Program-made: the position numbers and the translations under genes | The notes under the pieces: generated by a model | Told to the model about the DNA's origin: nothing | Databases searched by the model: none | The model's input: only the letters and a program-made list of their open reading frames with translations | Shown here: in pieces, positions 1 through 9,796 of the stretch | How positions within the stretch are numbered: position 1 is the first letter of the stretch | How the letters are laid out: each line of letters begins with the position of its first letter | From: Dissophora ornata | Taxonomy: Eukaryota > Mortierellomycota > Mortierellomycetes > Mortierellales > Mortierellaceae | Direction of reading: 5' to 3' | Assembly: GCA_025201705.1 (NCBI GenBank) | Contig: MU617243.1 | Coordinates: 1 to 17,967 of the forward strand | DNA: 17,967 nt

Positions 1-1037
1 AAGGTAACAGAAAATGAGGAGAGATGATGAGGGAAAAAAAAAAAAAAAAAGGAGGACATCTGGCTAACTCGAGAGGATACCTACCATACGCGCGTTTTAT
101 TTCTTTCTCTCTTTTAAATACGGACCAAAAGCCGTCCTAATCATCCTGGGCGGTGTCATCCTTTTTGTCGACATCGGGTCATGGAACTCGGGTATCCTTG
201 GTGTTGTTCTGTGGTAAGAATCGCAATTGGTCTGTGTACACCTTGATCAACTTTTGCAAACAAGCATTTTGCGAAACTGACAAAAACAAACAAACACCCC
301 TTTCTGTGTCGATCCCTTTTTTTATGCCATAGTATCTTTGGGATACTGACATTTGCCTTGGAATTCATTATTCCGGAGGTGCTCGTCTACAACATGGGCT
401 TCATGTTCTCGCTCCTCGGACGGGGTATCTGTAAGTCATAGTCTTGGCATCCTTGATTGTTGTGTCAATGTCCACTTTCGTTTGCCTCTAACGCTTCATT
501 CTATAAACGACCGCGAACCTTGGGGGAACAAACTCGAACTCAGTCTATGTCTGGCAAGTCCCTATCTTTCGCATGGTTTGAGGGTTATTAGGGGAAAACA
601 TCACGCTGACAAGCTGAGATGACTGCTTAGCTCTACTCTAACCTCTATCGATCTTCCTGCCTTTGTCAAATAGTGCGGGTCTCCTGTGTCTCTCCTGGAA
701 GTGGTTCAACATCGTGGTGGGATCCATCATCATGGGAATCGGTCTTTTCTACGTCGCTATGCACTTTGTCGGCGCAACGCCTTCGCCTTCCATGTCTGCC
801 GTGCCCAACGACACCGACACTACCGCCAATTTGAACCCTGGCCAAACTGGTGCTCAGTACACAAACCCGGCTGGCGAGCAGCCCAGCATGACTCAGACTT
901 ACCAGAGCCCTGACCCAGGCTACAGCGGTTCGCAGTACACAAACCCGGCTGGAGATCAACAGCCCAGTATGTCCCAAGCCTACCAGAGCCCTAACCCTGG
1001 TACCCAACCCCGATACGATAGCCCCTCCCGCGCCTAA
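1..1037 (+). CDS. TVP15: TVP15-like / COPI-associated Golgi membrane protein (5' end missing)
   Basis: Exons: <1-3, 132-213, 333-430, 544-553, 674-1037. The reading phase closes at every junction and ends at TAA 1035-1037. The product shows four hydrophobic segments: AVLIILGGVILFVDIG, GILGVVLWCIFGILTFALEF, a segment starting LLGRGIFYVCAGLLCL, and WFNIVVGSIIMGIGLFYVAM. This is the four-helix layout of the COPI-associated/TVP15 family of late-Golgi membrane proteins. The motif run ALEFIIP...FMFSLLGRGIFY is the conserved core. The start codon and first residues lie upstream of the window. The window seems to open 3 nt before a GTAACA donor, and a pyrimidine-rich acceptor follows at 130-131. The cytosolic tail of about 80 residues is hydrophilic, rich in Pro, Ser, Gln and Tyr, and carries two copies of a 26-residue repeat. 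Family assignment is fairly sure. Function in Golgi vesicle traffic is inferred from the family. Confidence 0.82.
544..553 (+). other. 10-nt micro-exon of the TVP15-like gene
   Basis: The ten bases TCTATGTCTG lie between a CAG acceptor (541-543) and a GCAAGT donor (554-559). The exon before it ends with one codon base at 430 (...GGT ATC T). The exon after it starts at 674 with one base and then GCG. Only this micro-exon joins them in phase, giving GRGI-FYVC-AGLLCL, which restores the conserved GRG-[IVL]-FY motif of the family. Splicing 430 directly to 674 shifts the frame. Confidence 0.75.
554..673 (+). other. GC-AG intron (TVP15-like gene)
   Basis: A 120-bp intron starts GCAAGT and ends ATAG. 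It follows the 10-nt exon. The exon side of the donor is CTG. It is the first of three GC-AG introns in the window. Confidence 0.72.
855..1010 (+). repeat. In-frame tandem repeat in the TVP15-like tail (2 copies, 78 bp)
   Basis: The 20-mer starting at 855 (coding QYTNPAG) recurs exactly at 933, a period of 78 bp or 26 codons. Each unit reads QYTNPAG(E/D)..QPSM(T/S)Q(T/A)YQSP(D/N)PG. Third-position differences elsewhere show the copies have diverged under a kept protein pattern. Such Tyr/Pro/Gln repeats are typical of flexible cytosolic tails. No specific binding role can be read from the sequence. Confidence 0.85.
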
Positions 1038-1170
1038 ATGGTTTTGCGGCAAAGAGCGACTTGATTTCGACCAGAAGAATAGTTGCTCGGGTATCTCCAT
1101 CTTGACTTTTTTTTTATATATAATTCTACATTTTATTCTTACTAAGGCATGCAGTATCGCCCTTGATTTG

Positions 1171-2220
1171 AACGTGGCATGTCCATCGGCATGTTTGCGA
1201 TGCAGAGCATTGGTAGTGTATTTAATAGCGGCCCAGGCTTGTATTATGCACGGGAAGGAGAAGCGTAATCTTGCAGCGACCGAACCTGCCTGCAGTAACT
1301 GGTTGATCAATAAACATTTGTTCCCAAACACATGGAAGAACAGCGTCATTTCTCTTTTTTGTTTTACACAATGCCTTTACTCTTTCGAGTAGACATGACT
1401 TCTATTCGTAAACACACATGTTCTATGCGCAATTGTGAACATGGCATGTCCATCGGCATGTTTGCGATGCAGACAGAGCATAGGGAGTGTATTTAATTAC
1501 GGCCCCAGTGGGCTTGTATTATGCATGGGAAAGAGGAGCGTAATCTTGCAGCGACCGAACCTGCCTGCAGTAGTAACTGGTTGATCAATAACCCAAACAC
1601 ATGGAAAAACTGCGTCATTTCTCTTTTTTGTTTTACACAGTGCTTTACTTTTTCGAGTAGACATGGCTTCTATTCGTAAACATATATGTTCCATGCATAC
1701 TTGTGAACGTGGCATACCCATCGGCATGTTTGCGATGCAGAGCATAGAAAGTGTATTTAATAGCGGCCTGGGCTTGTATTATGCACGGGAAGGAGGAGCG
1801 TAATTTTGTAGCGACTGAACCTGCCTGCAGTAGTAACAGGTTGATCAATAACCCAAACACATGGAAAAACTGCGTCATTTCTCTTTTTTGTTTTACACAG
1901 TGCTTTACTTTTTCGAGTGGACATGGCTTCTATTCATAAACACACATGTTCCATGCATACTTGTGAACGTGGCATACCCATCGGCATGTTTGCGATGCAG
2001 AGCATATGAGGTGTATTTAATTTCGGCCTGGGTTTGGATGATGCATGGGAAGAAGGAGCGTCATCCTGCATCGACCGAACTGGTTGATCATAAACATTTG
2101 TCCCCAAACACATGGAAGAACAGCGTCATTTCTTTTTTTCTTTTGTTTTACACAGCGCTTTACTTTTTCGAGTGGACATGGCTTCTATTCATAAACACAC
2201 ATGTTCCATGCATAATTGTG
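1171..2220. repeat. Tandem array of four ~255-268 bp units in a convergent intergenic region
   Basis: The landmark CATCGGCATGTTTGCGATGC starts at 1184, 1451, 1719 and 1979, giving periods of 267, 268 and 260 bp; the last unit is about 255 bp and ends at 2220. All units share GTGTATTTAAT, the CGACCGAAC block, AACACATGGAA, CTTTACT(C/T)TTTCGAGT and a closing TTGTG. Units 1 and 4 keep ATAAACATTTGT(T/C)CCCAAAC; units 2 and 3 share a loss of about 10 bp there. Unit 4 also lacks CCTGCCTGCAGTAGTA. CGAGTAGACATG marks units 1-2 and CGAGTGGACATG units 3-4. Open frames inside the array repeat from unit to unit and match no family I know, so I treat it as non-coding minisatellite-like DNA between the 3' ends of the TVP15-like and mutase genes. 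No terminal inverted repeats or transposase are visible. Confidence 0.93.
1309..1314 (+). terminator. Candidate poly(A) signal AATAAA for the TVP15-like gene
   Basis: The canonical AATAAA lies in the first array unit, 272 bp past the stop codon. If used, the transcript's 3' UTR would reach into the repeat array. This rests on motif match only. Confidence 0.25.
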
Positions 2221-2273
2221 ACAAATTACTCTCTCTCCCCTCCCCTCCTCCTCTACACCAACCAGGACGCCCC

Positions 2274-5200
2274 TTACACCTTGAGTTTCTCCTCAATCTT
2301 GTGTACAACTTCCTGGGCAGCTACAGGGATACGGGTGCCAGGGCCAAAAACAGAGCAGACGCCAGCGTCAAACAAAAATTGATAGTCCTGTTGAGGAATG
2401 ACTCCTCCGCAGATAACAAGTTTGTCGCCAGCTCCTTGCTTCTTCAGCTCGGCAATCAGCTGTGGCACCAACGTCTTGTGGCCGGCCGCCAGAGACGAGA
2501 CTCCGACTACGTGCACATCGGCATCGATGGCCTGGCGAGCCACCTCTGCCGGGGTCTGGAAGAGTGGTCCAACATCCACATCAAATCCAAGGTCAGCAAA
2601 GCCTGAGGCAATCACCTTTGCACCACGATCGTGTCCATCCTGACCCATCTTCGCAACCAAGAGACGAGGCCGTCTTCCCTGGTCCTTCAAGAACTGTTCC
2701 ACCACCGAAATCGTCTCGCTCACATCAGTGCTGTCGCCGTACTCGGACTTGTATGCTCCAGAGACGACACGGATCGTGGGTGAATGGCGGCCCCAGACCA
2801 GTTCCAGCGCATCCGAGATTTCACCTACGGTACATCTCTCCTTTGATGCATCTATAGCGAGAGCGAGAAGATTGCCATTTCCAGTCTTGGCGCACTCTGT
2901 CAAAGCTGCCAGGCAGGCCATGGCCTTTTCTGGGTCTCTGATGTTTCTGACGTACTCCAAGCGCTTGGATTGACCAATTCTGACAGCAGTGTTGTCAATA
3001 GATAGAACGTCAATAGGATCCTCCTTTGCCAGACGGTACTTGTTTACACCGACAATAGTATCTAAAAAAATCCATCGCGAATTTCAAAAACCACGGACTG
3101 TGAGCGAATGACCCAAGTCGAGTTCATCGTCCCCCGGACAGGGAGATGAACAGGCGCAGGCAATTGAACAAAACGCGAGTTCTCACCTTTTCCAGAGTCG
3201 ATACGGGCCTGCTTTTTCGCAGCGGATTCCTCGATTTTCAACTTTGGCATGCCACTTGCAACAGCCTTGGCCATGCCTCCCATGGCCTCAACCTCCTCCA
3301 CAATCTTCTTGGCTGCATCGAACATGTCGTTGGTCATCGACTCCATCATGTACGAGCCGCCCCAGGGATCAGCAACCTTTGGAATAAAGGCTTCTTCCTG
3401 CAAGATCAGCTGGGTGTTACGGGCAATGCGAGCACTGAACTCTGTAGGCAATCCAATGGCCTCATCGAATGCGTTCGTGTGAAGAGACTGTGTGCCTCCA
3501 AGAGTGGCAGCCATAGCCTCCACAGTCGTGCGGATTACGTTATTGTATGGATCCTTTGTGTGCCAGTGTTATAGAAAAACAGGATATTATTAGATACAAA
3601 GGGCTGATATGATGGCAGGCAAGACAATTGAAAGAGAAAACGGCCAAGGGTCGTTTCAAATCGGACATCCATGTGTCGTACCTGCTCTGTCAAGGACCAT
3701 CCTGACGTCTGGCAATGCGTGCGCAACAACAAACTCTTTTCACTCTTGGGCTGGAACTTTTCCTTAACAAGGACAGCCCACAGTCGACGAGCTGCTCTCA
3801 TCTTTGCGATTTCCATGTAAAAGTTCATGCCGATAGCCCAGAAGAAAGACAGACGAGGGGCAAACTGATCGACGGTCATGCCGGACTTGAGTCCTGTGCG
3901 AATATATTCCAGTCCATCAGCAATAGTGAAGGCCATCTCTAGAACATTGTCAGCTCCGGCTTCCTGCATATGATATCCGGAAATAGAGATCGAGTTGTAC
4001 TTGGGCATGTTTTCCGCGGTGTAGGAAAAGATGTCACCGATAATTTTCATTGACGGCTCTGGTGGGTAAATGAAGGTGTTGCGCACCATGAACTCCTTCA
4101 AAATATCGTTCTGGATCGTTCCTGACAGTTCTGCCAGTTTGGCGCCCTAAAAGATTTGCAGTCAAGTTTGATCATTCAAAATCATTAGCACAGTTTTCAC
4201 CACTTTCAGTCATCGTCTAGCCGGATGCATGGATTTGTGGTGACGCCGACATCGAATTGCCCAGTGAGCACGGGAATACACTGAGTTGCAAAAAAACTTG
4301 CCTGCTCCAGGCCCGCAACGATGAACATGGCGAGGATAGGCAATACTGCGCCGTTCATGGTCATGGATACGGACATCTTGTTGAGAGGAATGCCGTCAAA
4401 AAGAATCTAGTGTCCATAGAGCAGGATAAAGAAATATTCCAGACATGTTAGTCTTTAGTCGCTACTCATTTCTCGCTCCGCCCAGGCGCGCATCCAGGTG
4501 ATTCAGTCATTAGAGTTATCACAAAAAGGATCAACCCAATCACTGTCCTTTACCTTCATATCCTCAACCGAGTCGATAGCTACTCCCGCCATACCGACAT
4601 CGCCAACTGCTCTTGGATGGTCTGAATCATATCTATACAACAAAAGAAATGGGATAGGCTGTTATTAGTTTGTTCCTTGGTGTCCCGCCAGCCAATGATC
4701 CCTTAGTGTCAGCTTTATCAAGCTCTTACCCACGGTGAGTGGCGAGATCGAAGGCCACACTAAGACCTTGCTGACCAGCAGCCAAGTTCTTGCGGTAAAA
4801 CTTGTTGGATTCCTCGACGGTACTGAATCCGGCGTACTGTGATATGGTTGCAAAGAAATCGACAGAAACAAAGCTCAAGTTAGACAGAGCGGGGGGGAAT
4901 TTTCATAAAGTATAACGATCACCGTCCAGAGGTGGCCGACATCTGCCAACAACATAAGCCCGAGTGTGCCTAGCCATTCATCGCAGGAATGCATGAGATG
5001 CACAACTGCTCGTGTGAGCATGAGACGGGTGATCGAAAGCAGTGCACTCTACATACCTGGCGGACAGTCCATGGTCTGGCCGTGTACATGGAGGCATAGG
5101 GACCACGGGTGAAGGGGAAAGCTCCGGGGATCTCATCGGGGATCCCTTTGGTGTCGGCCTGGGTATAAACCGGCTTGATATCCAGACCCTCGGCGGTTCT

Positions 5201-5566
5201 CCAGGTGAGCACTTCCTTGGGATCCTTGCCCTTGAGTTCCTTTGTGGCGAGCTTGGCCCATTGCTCGTGCAGCGGTTGACGGGGTGGTTCGGTTGTGTAA
5301 GCCTAAGAGAAGGATAGAGAGGCGGAGAATTGAATAAGTACGCGTAGTGCAAACGGAGAAGACCAGCATGCGAGCCGAGGGGCGTCGGCAGGGCAGGTGG
5401 CTAGGTTTCGGATCAGGCCAGGGCAGGTCCCGAGGCGGAGGCGATTTGAGAATGAGGAGCGTCGGTTGAATTGTGATTCCGGCGATGGATGGCGATGTAC
5501 CTTTTTCAGGAACAGACGCGATGCCGAGCGGGAGGCAGGTCTGTGGAAGTTTCTGAGGGAGAGCAT
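2274..5566 (-). CDS. MUT: Methylmalonyl-CoA mutase, mitochondrial, B12-dependent
   Basis: Exons from the 5' end: 5566-5501, 5302-5057, 4836-4730, 4632-4554, 4406-4302, 4146-3682, 3553-3187, 3061-2274; 740 aa with all phases consistent. The enzyme converts methylmalonyl-CoA to succinyl-CoA using adenosylcobalamin in the mitochondrial matrix. The N-terminus [20 protein letters not shown] is Arg/Ser-rich without acidic residues, as in a matrix targeting peptide. The substrate-barrel domain includes [59 protein letters not shown] and SGYHMQEAG (catalytic His near residue 260). The C-terminal cobalamin domain carries GQDGHDRG, the DxHxxG axial-ligand motif (Asp620, His622, Gly625). Length is close to animal enzymes (about 750 aa). 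No domain or motif is missing, so it should be active. Fungi do not make cobalamin, so cofactor uptake is implied. Confidence 0.97.
4147..4301 (-). other. GC-AG intron (methylmalonyl-CoA mutase gene)
   Basis: On the minus strand the 155-bp intron starts GCAAGT after exon bases GAGCAG and ends TTTTAG. The join gives ...[15 protein letters not shown]..., collinear with other mutases. No GT donor nearby keeps the frame. Confidence 0.88.
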
Positions 5567-6004
5567 GTGAAGGATCGGGCTTTTGCGGGGATGGGGCGGA
5601 TGTCGAGGGATGTCGGCAAGCACGAGCCGGACTCTGTTTAAAGTGTACGGGGAAGGGGGAGAGGAAACAACACGACCGCAATCAGCAAAGTCAGCAATGG
5701 CAAGCCGAGCAGACGAGGAAATGAGGCAAAGAAGACGGGCGATCCGGATGCAGCAGTGGCGCTGGAGGAGACGAAGAGTGGAGAGAAAGTGGGGATGGGA
5801 GAAAGAAGGAGGTGGAGGAGGACGAGAACCAAAAAGGACCAAGGGAAAAAAAAAAAAAAAAAATAGCGTGGGAAGAAAACCCGTGGGGACTGTCCGTGTG
5901 GGGATGAAAGAATTTGTCAATAGTCTCCTATGTTTTATTAACCGTCTCCAATTCCCTGTCGGATCCCAGACTATCTCGTGTCACCCCTCAATTGCCCTTG
6001 CGAA
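5567..6004 (-). promoter_or_regulatory. Intergenic region: mutase promoter/leader and USO1 3' end
   Basis: This 438-bp gap holds no gene I can support. Read on the minus strand it contains a run of 18 T (5863-5846) and then a long C/T-rich stretch down to the mutase ATG, as is common in fungal promoters and leaders. Poly(dA:dT) tracts tend to exclude nucleosomes. No clear TATA box stands out. Several long open frames here are by-products of the skewed base composition. Confidence 0.45.
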
Positions 6005-9000
6005 TCACGGTGCCGCGCCGTGCGCCATTCCGAGCGACAGGAACTGCTCTTTCAGCACCGTCAGCTCCTCGTCCTGCTCCGCCAGGCAGATCAGCAGATC
6101 CTCGTGCTCCTTCTCCAGCGCCTCATGTCGTGCCTGTCCCTCCTGCATCTCCTTCCGTAGCCCTGCCAACGCCCGTTCGTACTCCTGACGCTCCTCCGCC
6201 TAGCACACATAATGTTGTAATTGGTGAGTCAATAGGTCCCCCTCCCACATCTTGACCGCACATAAAACATAAAACATGATACAGCACACCATACCTGTCG
6301 ATCCAGCAGCTGTTGGGCCTCCGCCAGCTTCGACCTCAGCTCTGTCATCTCTGTATTCTGCATCGATACTTTGGACTTTAAGGACGTCAGTTGCGACTCA
6401 ATCTCCGCATTGTTCGTCTGTTGCGATGTCTGTTGTGACCGAGTATTGTCGGGAGAAAGAGCGATCGATTTCTGTGTCCGCTCTATATAGCCATCGAGCC
6501 CGGGAGGCAGATACGCGTCAGAAATAAATCGCAGCAAACAGATCTGTCGACAGGACGCGCGAGCGCGTTTCCCCTCCTCCCTCTTTCTATGCAGCCCCAA
6601 GCTTACCAAAGGTCCTCTTCATAAATTCAACAAACGAATAGTCAAAGAAAAGGTTGGGGAGCTTTCCTTCGCTCTCTTCCGCCGGAAGGACTACCATAAA
6701 AGGAATCGCGGCATTGAATGGTTTCGATTCACGCACGCGTGTGATACAGGCTGCAAAGTGATCCAGGCCTATGCGACTCAGGATGATGGGCTGGATAGTA
6801 GCCCGCGTAATGAGTGCATCCTTTTCCCAGTTGAATTCATAGCAGATTCCCAGTAGGAATGCTGCTAAACCCTGCACCATCGGGTCTTCCTTGGATGAGG
6901 GGCTAATCATTTCAATCAACTGAATAGAATTGCAACAGATATCATGTCAGAAGTGTTGTGGGTTGCAGATGCAGAACCCGAGCTCAAAAAGTGGCGTAAA
7001 CAACAATCGCTGCCCTTACAAACTGTAAATGTGCACCTTCCGATAAAAAGTCTTTGATGCTTTTGGGACTTTCATAACACCATACGCAGAGCAGCGCCAA
7101 GTATCCAAGAGCTACACGAACATCGGCTCGGCCTTTCACTGCCACCATTAATGCCGCCGCAATGGCATGGATAAGCGACACTGGATCTTCGCCTAACGGT
7201 ACAGAAGACAAACAATGCGCGGTTTCAGCGAGTTTACATGACTCTTGAAAATCTTCTTTCCGTTGAACTAAAAAGTCCCCTTACCATTTTCCTCGTCACC
7301 GAACGTGATAGCCAGCGCAATGGCCTTTGCCCGGGCATTGTTCTGTAAAATATGGGAGAACAGCACTGTTGCAAACCAGCTATTATAAGGGTCCGTTGAT
7401 GCCGTCTCCCCGTCTTCCTGCCAACCTTGTAGCGCGTCCAACAGCAAAGTTCCTGGAGATTGCGGTTTCTCTATAGACCCCATCCGAATTTGGTAAAAGA
7501 AGCTTTTAATCCGGCGCAAGCCGACCTCACAAAACTTTCAACAACAATAACAACAAAGATTATCTTGCCTTACCACTAGATGCGGTATTTGGGTTATCTT
7601 CCGGAGGAGCGTTCAGAGTCGTAGCAAGTACCATTTGAGTGTCAGGACTCTCCAATACAAACGACTAAATTAAATATATAATAGCAATATTGACATATCA
7701 GTACCTCCTCCTTTCAGCTGACCACCGTGCAATGAAGACAAACGGGTGGCTTTAGTATGTTCAGTACCTGGAAGAGGCAGGTCGCCGCCGCCCTGACAGA
7801 GTAAGTACATCCCGGATGTTGTCCCACAGCAATGGCAACCACCTCCACTATGGCTGGGCACCGCGCTCGCTGCTCCAAGAACCGGTGGCTCTGAGAATTA
7901 CGGTCGCCCACGGTAGAGCTACGTCCCGACTGAAATGATGTTCGGGACAGCTGAGCCGATGACGGAATAGGCGGTGTCAGTGATGACGAAGGGTCCTCGC
8001 TGGGCAGATATGGAGGGTGGGCCGGTACAATGATGGCCTTTGATAACGCGTCCTGGTTGACTTTGTTCAATCGGATCAGCTCTGCGAGCGCATAAAACGC
8101 ACTGGCTTTTACCCTCTGCGGCGCGTTCGACGTCAGTGAAAGGTCGACTAAGAGCTGGAGGATTCCGCTTTGATACATTGATCTCTGTACAAAAGGCGGG
8201 ACATTCATGTTTTTGACCAAGGGATGAAAGCGTTTAAAAAGGGGTTGGACGGGTCAGTTGTTGCTCATTCCGTATTAGCCTCGCCATGGATGGGTAGTTT
8301 TGAAAGCTGCAATACCTGGTTGGATGTAGTGTTCGAGTGATCTGGAACCACAAGCACACGGATTAGCTCCAGTACCATGATCATATTGTTGCCCTTTTGG
8401 TCCGACCACATATCCTTCATGGTGGGGTCATGCCTCCCATCATCATCTGCCCCTTCCTCATTGAACAGCGCCGGGATCCGTTGAATGCAACTCGTCTCAC
8501 GAAAGTAGTTCTGATGGAAGAACGAGGACGAACAGCACAATTGAAGCAGTAGTCGAACAAAAAAAATCAGAAGCAAAAACGATGTGCAGTGTTTAGCACG
8601 CGCGATATATGTTACTTTGTGCGACAGCAGTTCCTTGAAGAAAGAGAACCTTACCTGGTTAGAGATGTTGTATCTCAGGAGGTTTTGCACCAACTGAAGG
8701 CAGTCTTGGACAATGATCCCTCCTGAGATTGCGCCTTCTTCGTCAATGATGGCGAGCAGTCTCTCGAAAGCATTCTCAAAGGCAACAATCTTTTGCAGAT
8801 CCGCATTTGACTCTGTGAGCGATATCAGTAGGAGCAGGCCCTCTATGTGAACATAATTAATAGGGATATCAGCGTTGTGGGTTTGTAGATGTCGGTTAAG
8901 GACACTCTAGTCCAAGTGCATCAGGTCTAGTTTACCATTGCGGATAATTTCGCGACGATCATCTAGGAGGGCCATGAGTCTGGACATGCCCATGGGCGAG

Positions 9001-9796
9001 GTCAGAATACATTCCTGCAAACGCGGTGTATTGTTAAGCACAAGCATGGAAAGAAGCGAGACGACGTGAAACCGGACGTAAAAGTCGTTTTCTTCAAGCA
9101 GGTCTAGCAGGACCGCAACGTTGTTCGCATCCTGCTCCATTTGGTAAAGAATGTAGAGCACAGATAGGAGAGTGCAATTAGAAGAGGCGCTTTTCTGCCC
9201 AAAAGAGCTCCTGATGCAGCAAGCAGCAGGCTCGAACCTTCAGGATCGTATCTGACATCTCCAGCGCAAACTCTCGTGATTCTTCACGATCCTATTTTGT
9301 TCCAAAAGACAAGGCAAGGCCTTTGATGTTTAGAACAGAGACGCCATTATGCTTAAATCATGGGCACAAAGATGAACAGGCATACCATATCCGCTTGGCA
9401 TAGTAACGTCAATATCTCAAGAACGGCCTTGCAGATGTCAGTGTCCATGGAATCCTGTAGCAGAACTTTGCATAGCACTAGTACTCCGCGTGAACCGATA
9501 TCCTAATTAGTGAGGCCGATACAATGTGAAGTATGTCAGCGGTGGTTGAAGCTTTACCGCCCCAGCAATCCGCCCGGTGTGTTATCCCTGTCATTCCCGA
9601 TCATCCGAGCGCAGGTCAACGATACCCTTTTATGTTCCCGAGAGCAGGCCCTGAGAGCCAGGACGGCGGCGCGTCGATCTTCGAGAAGGCTGCCATGCTC
9701 AATCCTTTCGCAGAGTCTATCAATGGTCTCGGAGCCTGTCTGGTGCTGACCCTTTTGGCCTCTTAGAGCATTAAGACCACTCGCGAAAAAGTCCAT
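6005..9796 (-). CDS. USO1: USO1/p115-type vesicle tethering factor
   Basis: Exons from the 5' end: 9796-9626, 9502-9386, 9291-9238, 9134-8936, 8842-8655, 8510-8316, 8184-7768, 7664-7574, 7452-7285, 7192-7020, 6919-6607, 6482-6295, 6199-6005; 822 aa, all phases consistent. USO1/p115 tethers COPII vesicles to the cis-Golgi with Rab1/Ypt1 and SNAREs. The armadillo-like head fills residues 1 to about 695. Hallmarks are DRRAAVLALRACSREHK, LLDLLEENDFYVRFH, SPMGMSRLMALLDDRREIIR, QKIVAFENAFERLL, LVQNLLRYNISNQ, RADVRVALGYLALL and VQGLAAFLLGICYEF. A Ser/Pro-rich insert lies near residues 366-413. The coiled-coil tail is only about 127 residues (696-822), against roughly 300 in animals and about 1000 in budding yeast. 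It ends LSLGMAHGAAP, without the acidic end of p115. The donor of intron 3 (GTTCGA at 9237) is weak. Confidence 0.95.

Noticed and set aside
666..1349. 227-codon open frame on the minus strand
   Set aside because: It lies antisense to the last TVP15-like exon and runs into the repeat array. Its composition mirrors the coding strand and no family is recognisable.
1171..2220. CRISPR-like or transposon interpretation of the array
   Set aside because: The units are ~260 bp and alike along their whole length, with no repeat/spacer split. No terminal inverted repeats, target duplications or transposase were seen, and the genome is eukaryotic.
1861..2382. 173-codon plus-strand frame with two similar hydrophobic segments
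   Set aside because: The two segments are just array units 3 and 4 read in the same frame, because the 255-bp spacing is divisible by three. Other units are out of frame, so coding is unlikely.
5133..5920. Long minus-strand frames across the mutase 5' end
   Set aside because: They read through the intron at 5303-5500 or upstream leader. The spliced frame from 5566 gives the conserved mutase N-terminus instead.
5583..6188. 201-codon plus-strand frame
   Set aside because: It is a purine-rich shadow of the C/T-rich mutase leader and of the USO1 last exon on the other strand.
9226..9240. GGTTCGAGCC on the minus strand resembling a tRNA T-arm
   Set aside because: No matching acceptor stem, D-arm or anticodon arm around it; it lies at an intron donor of USO1.
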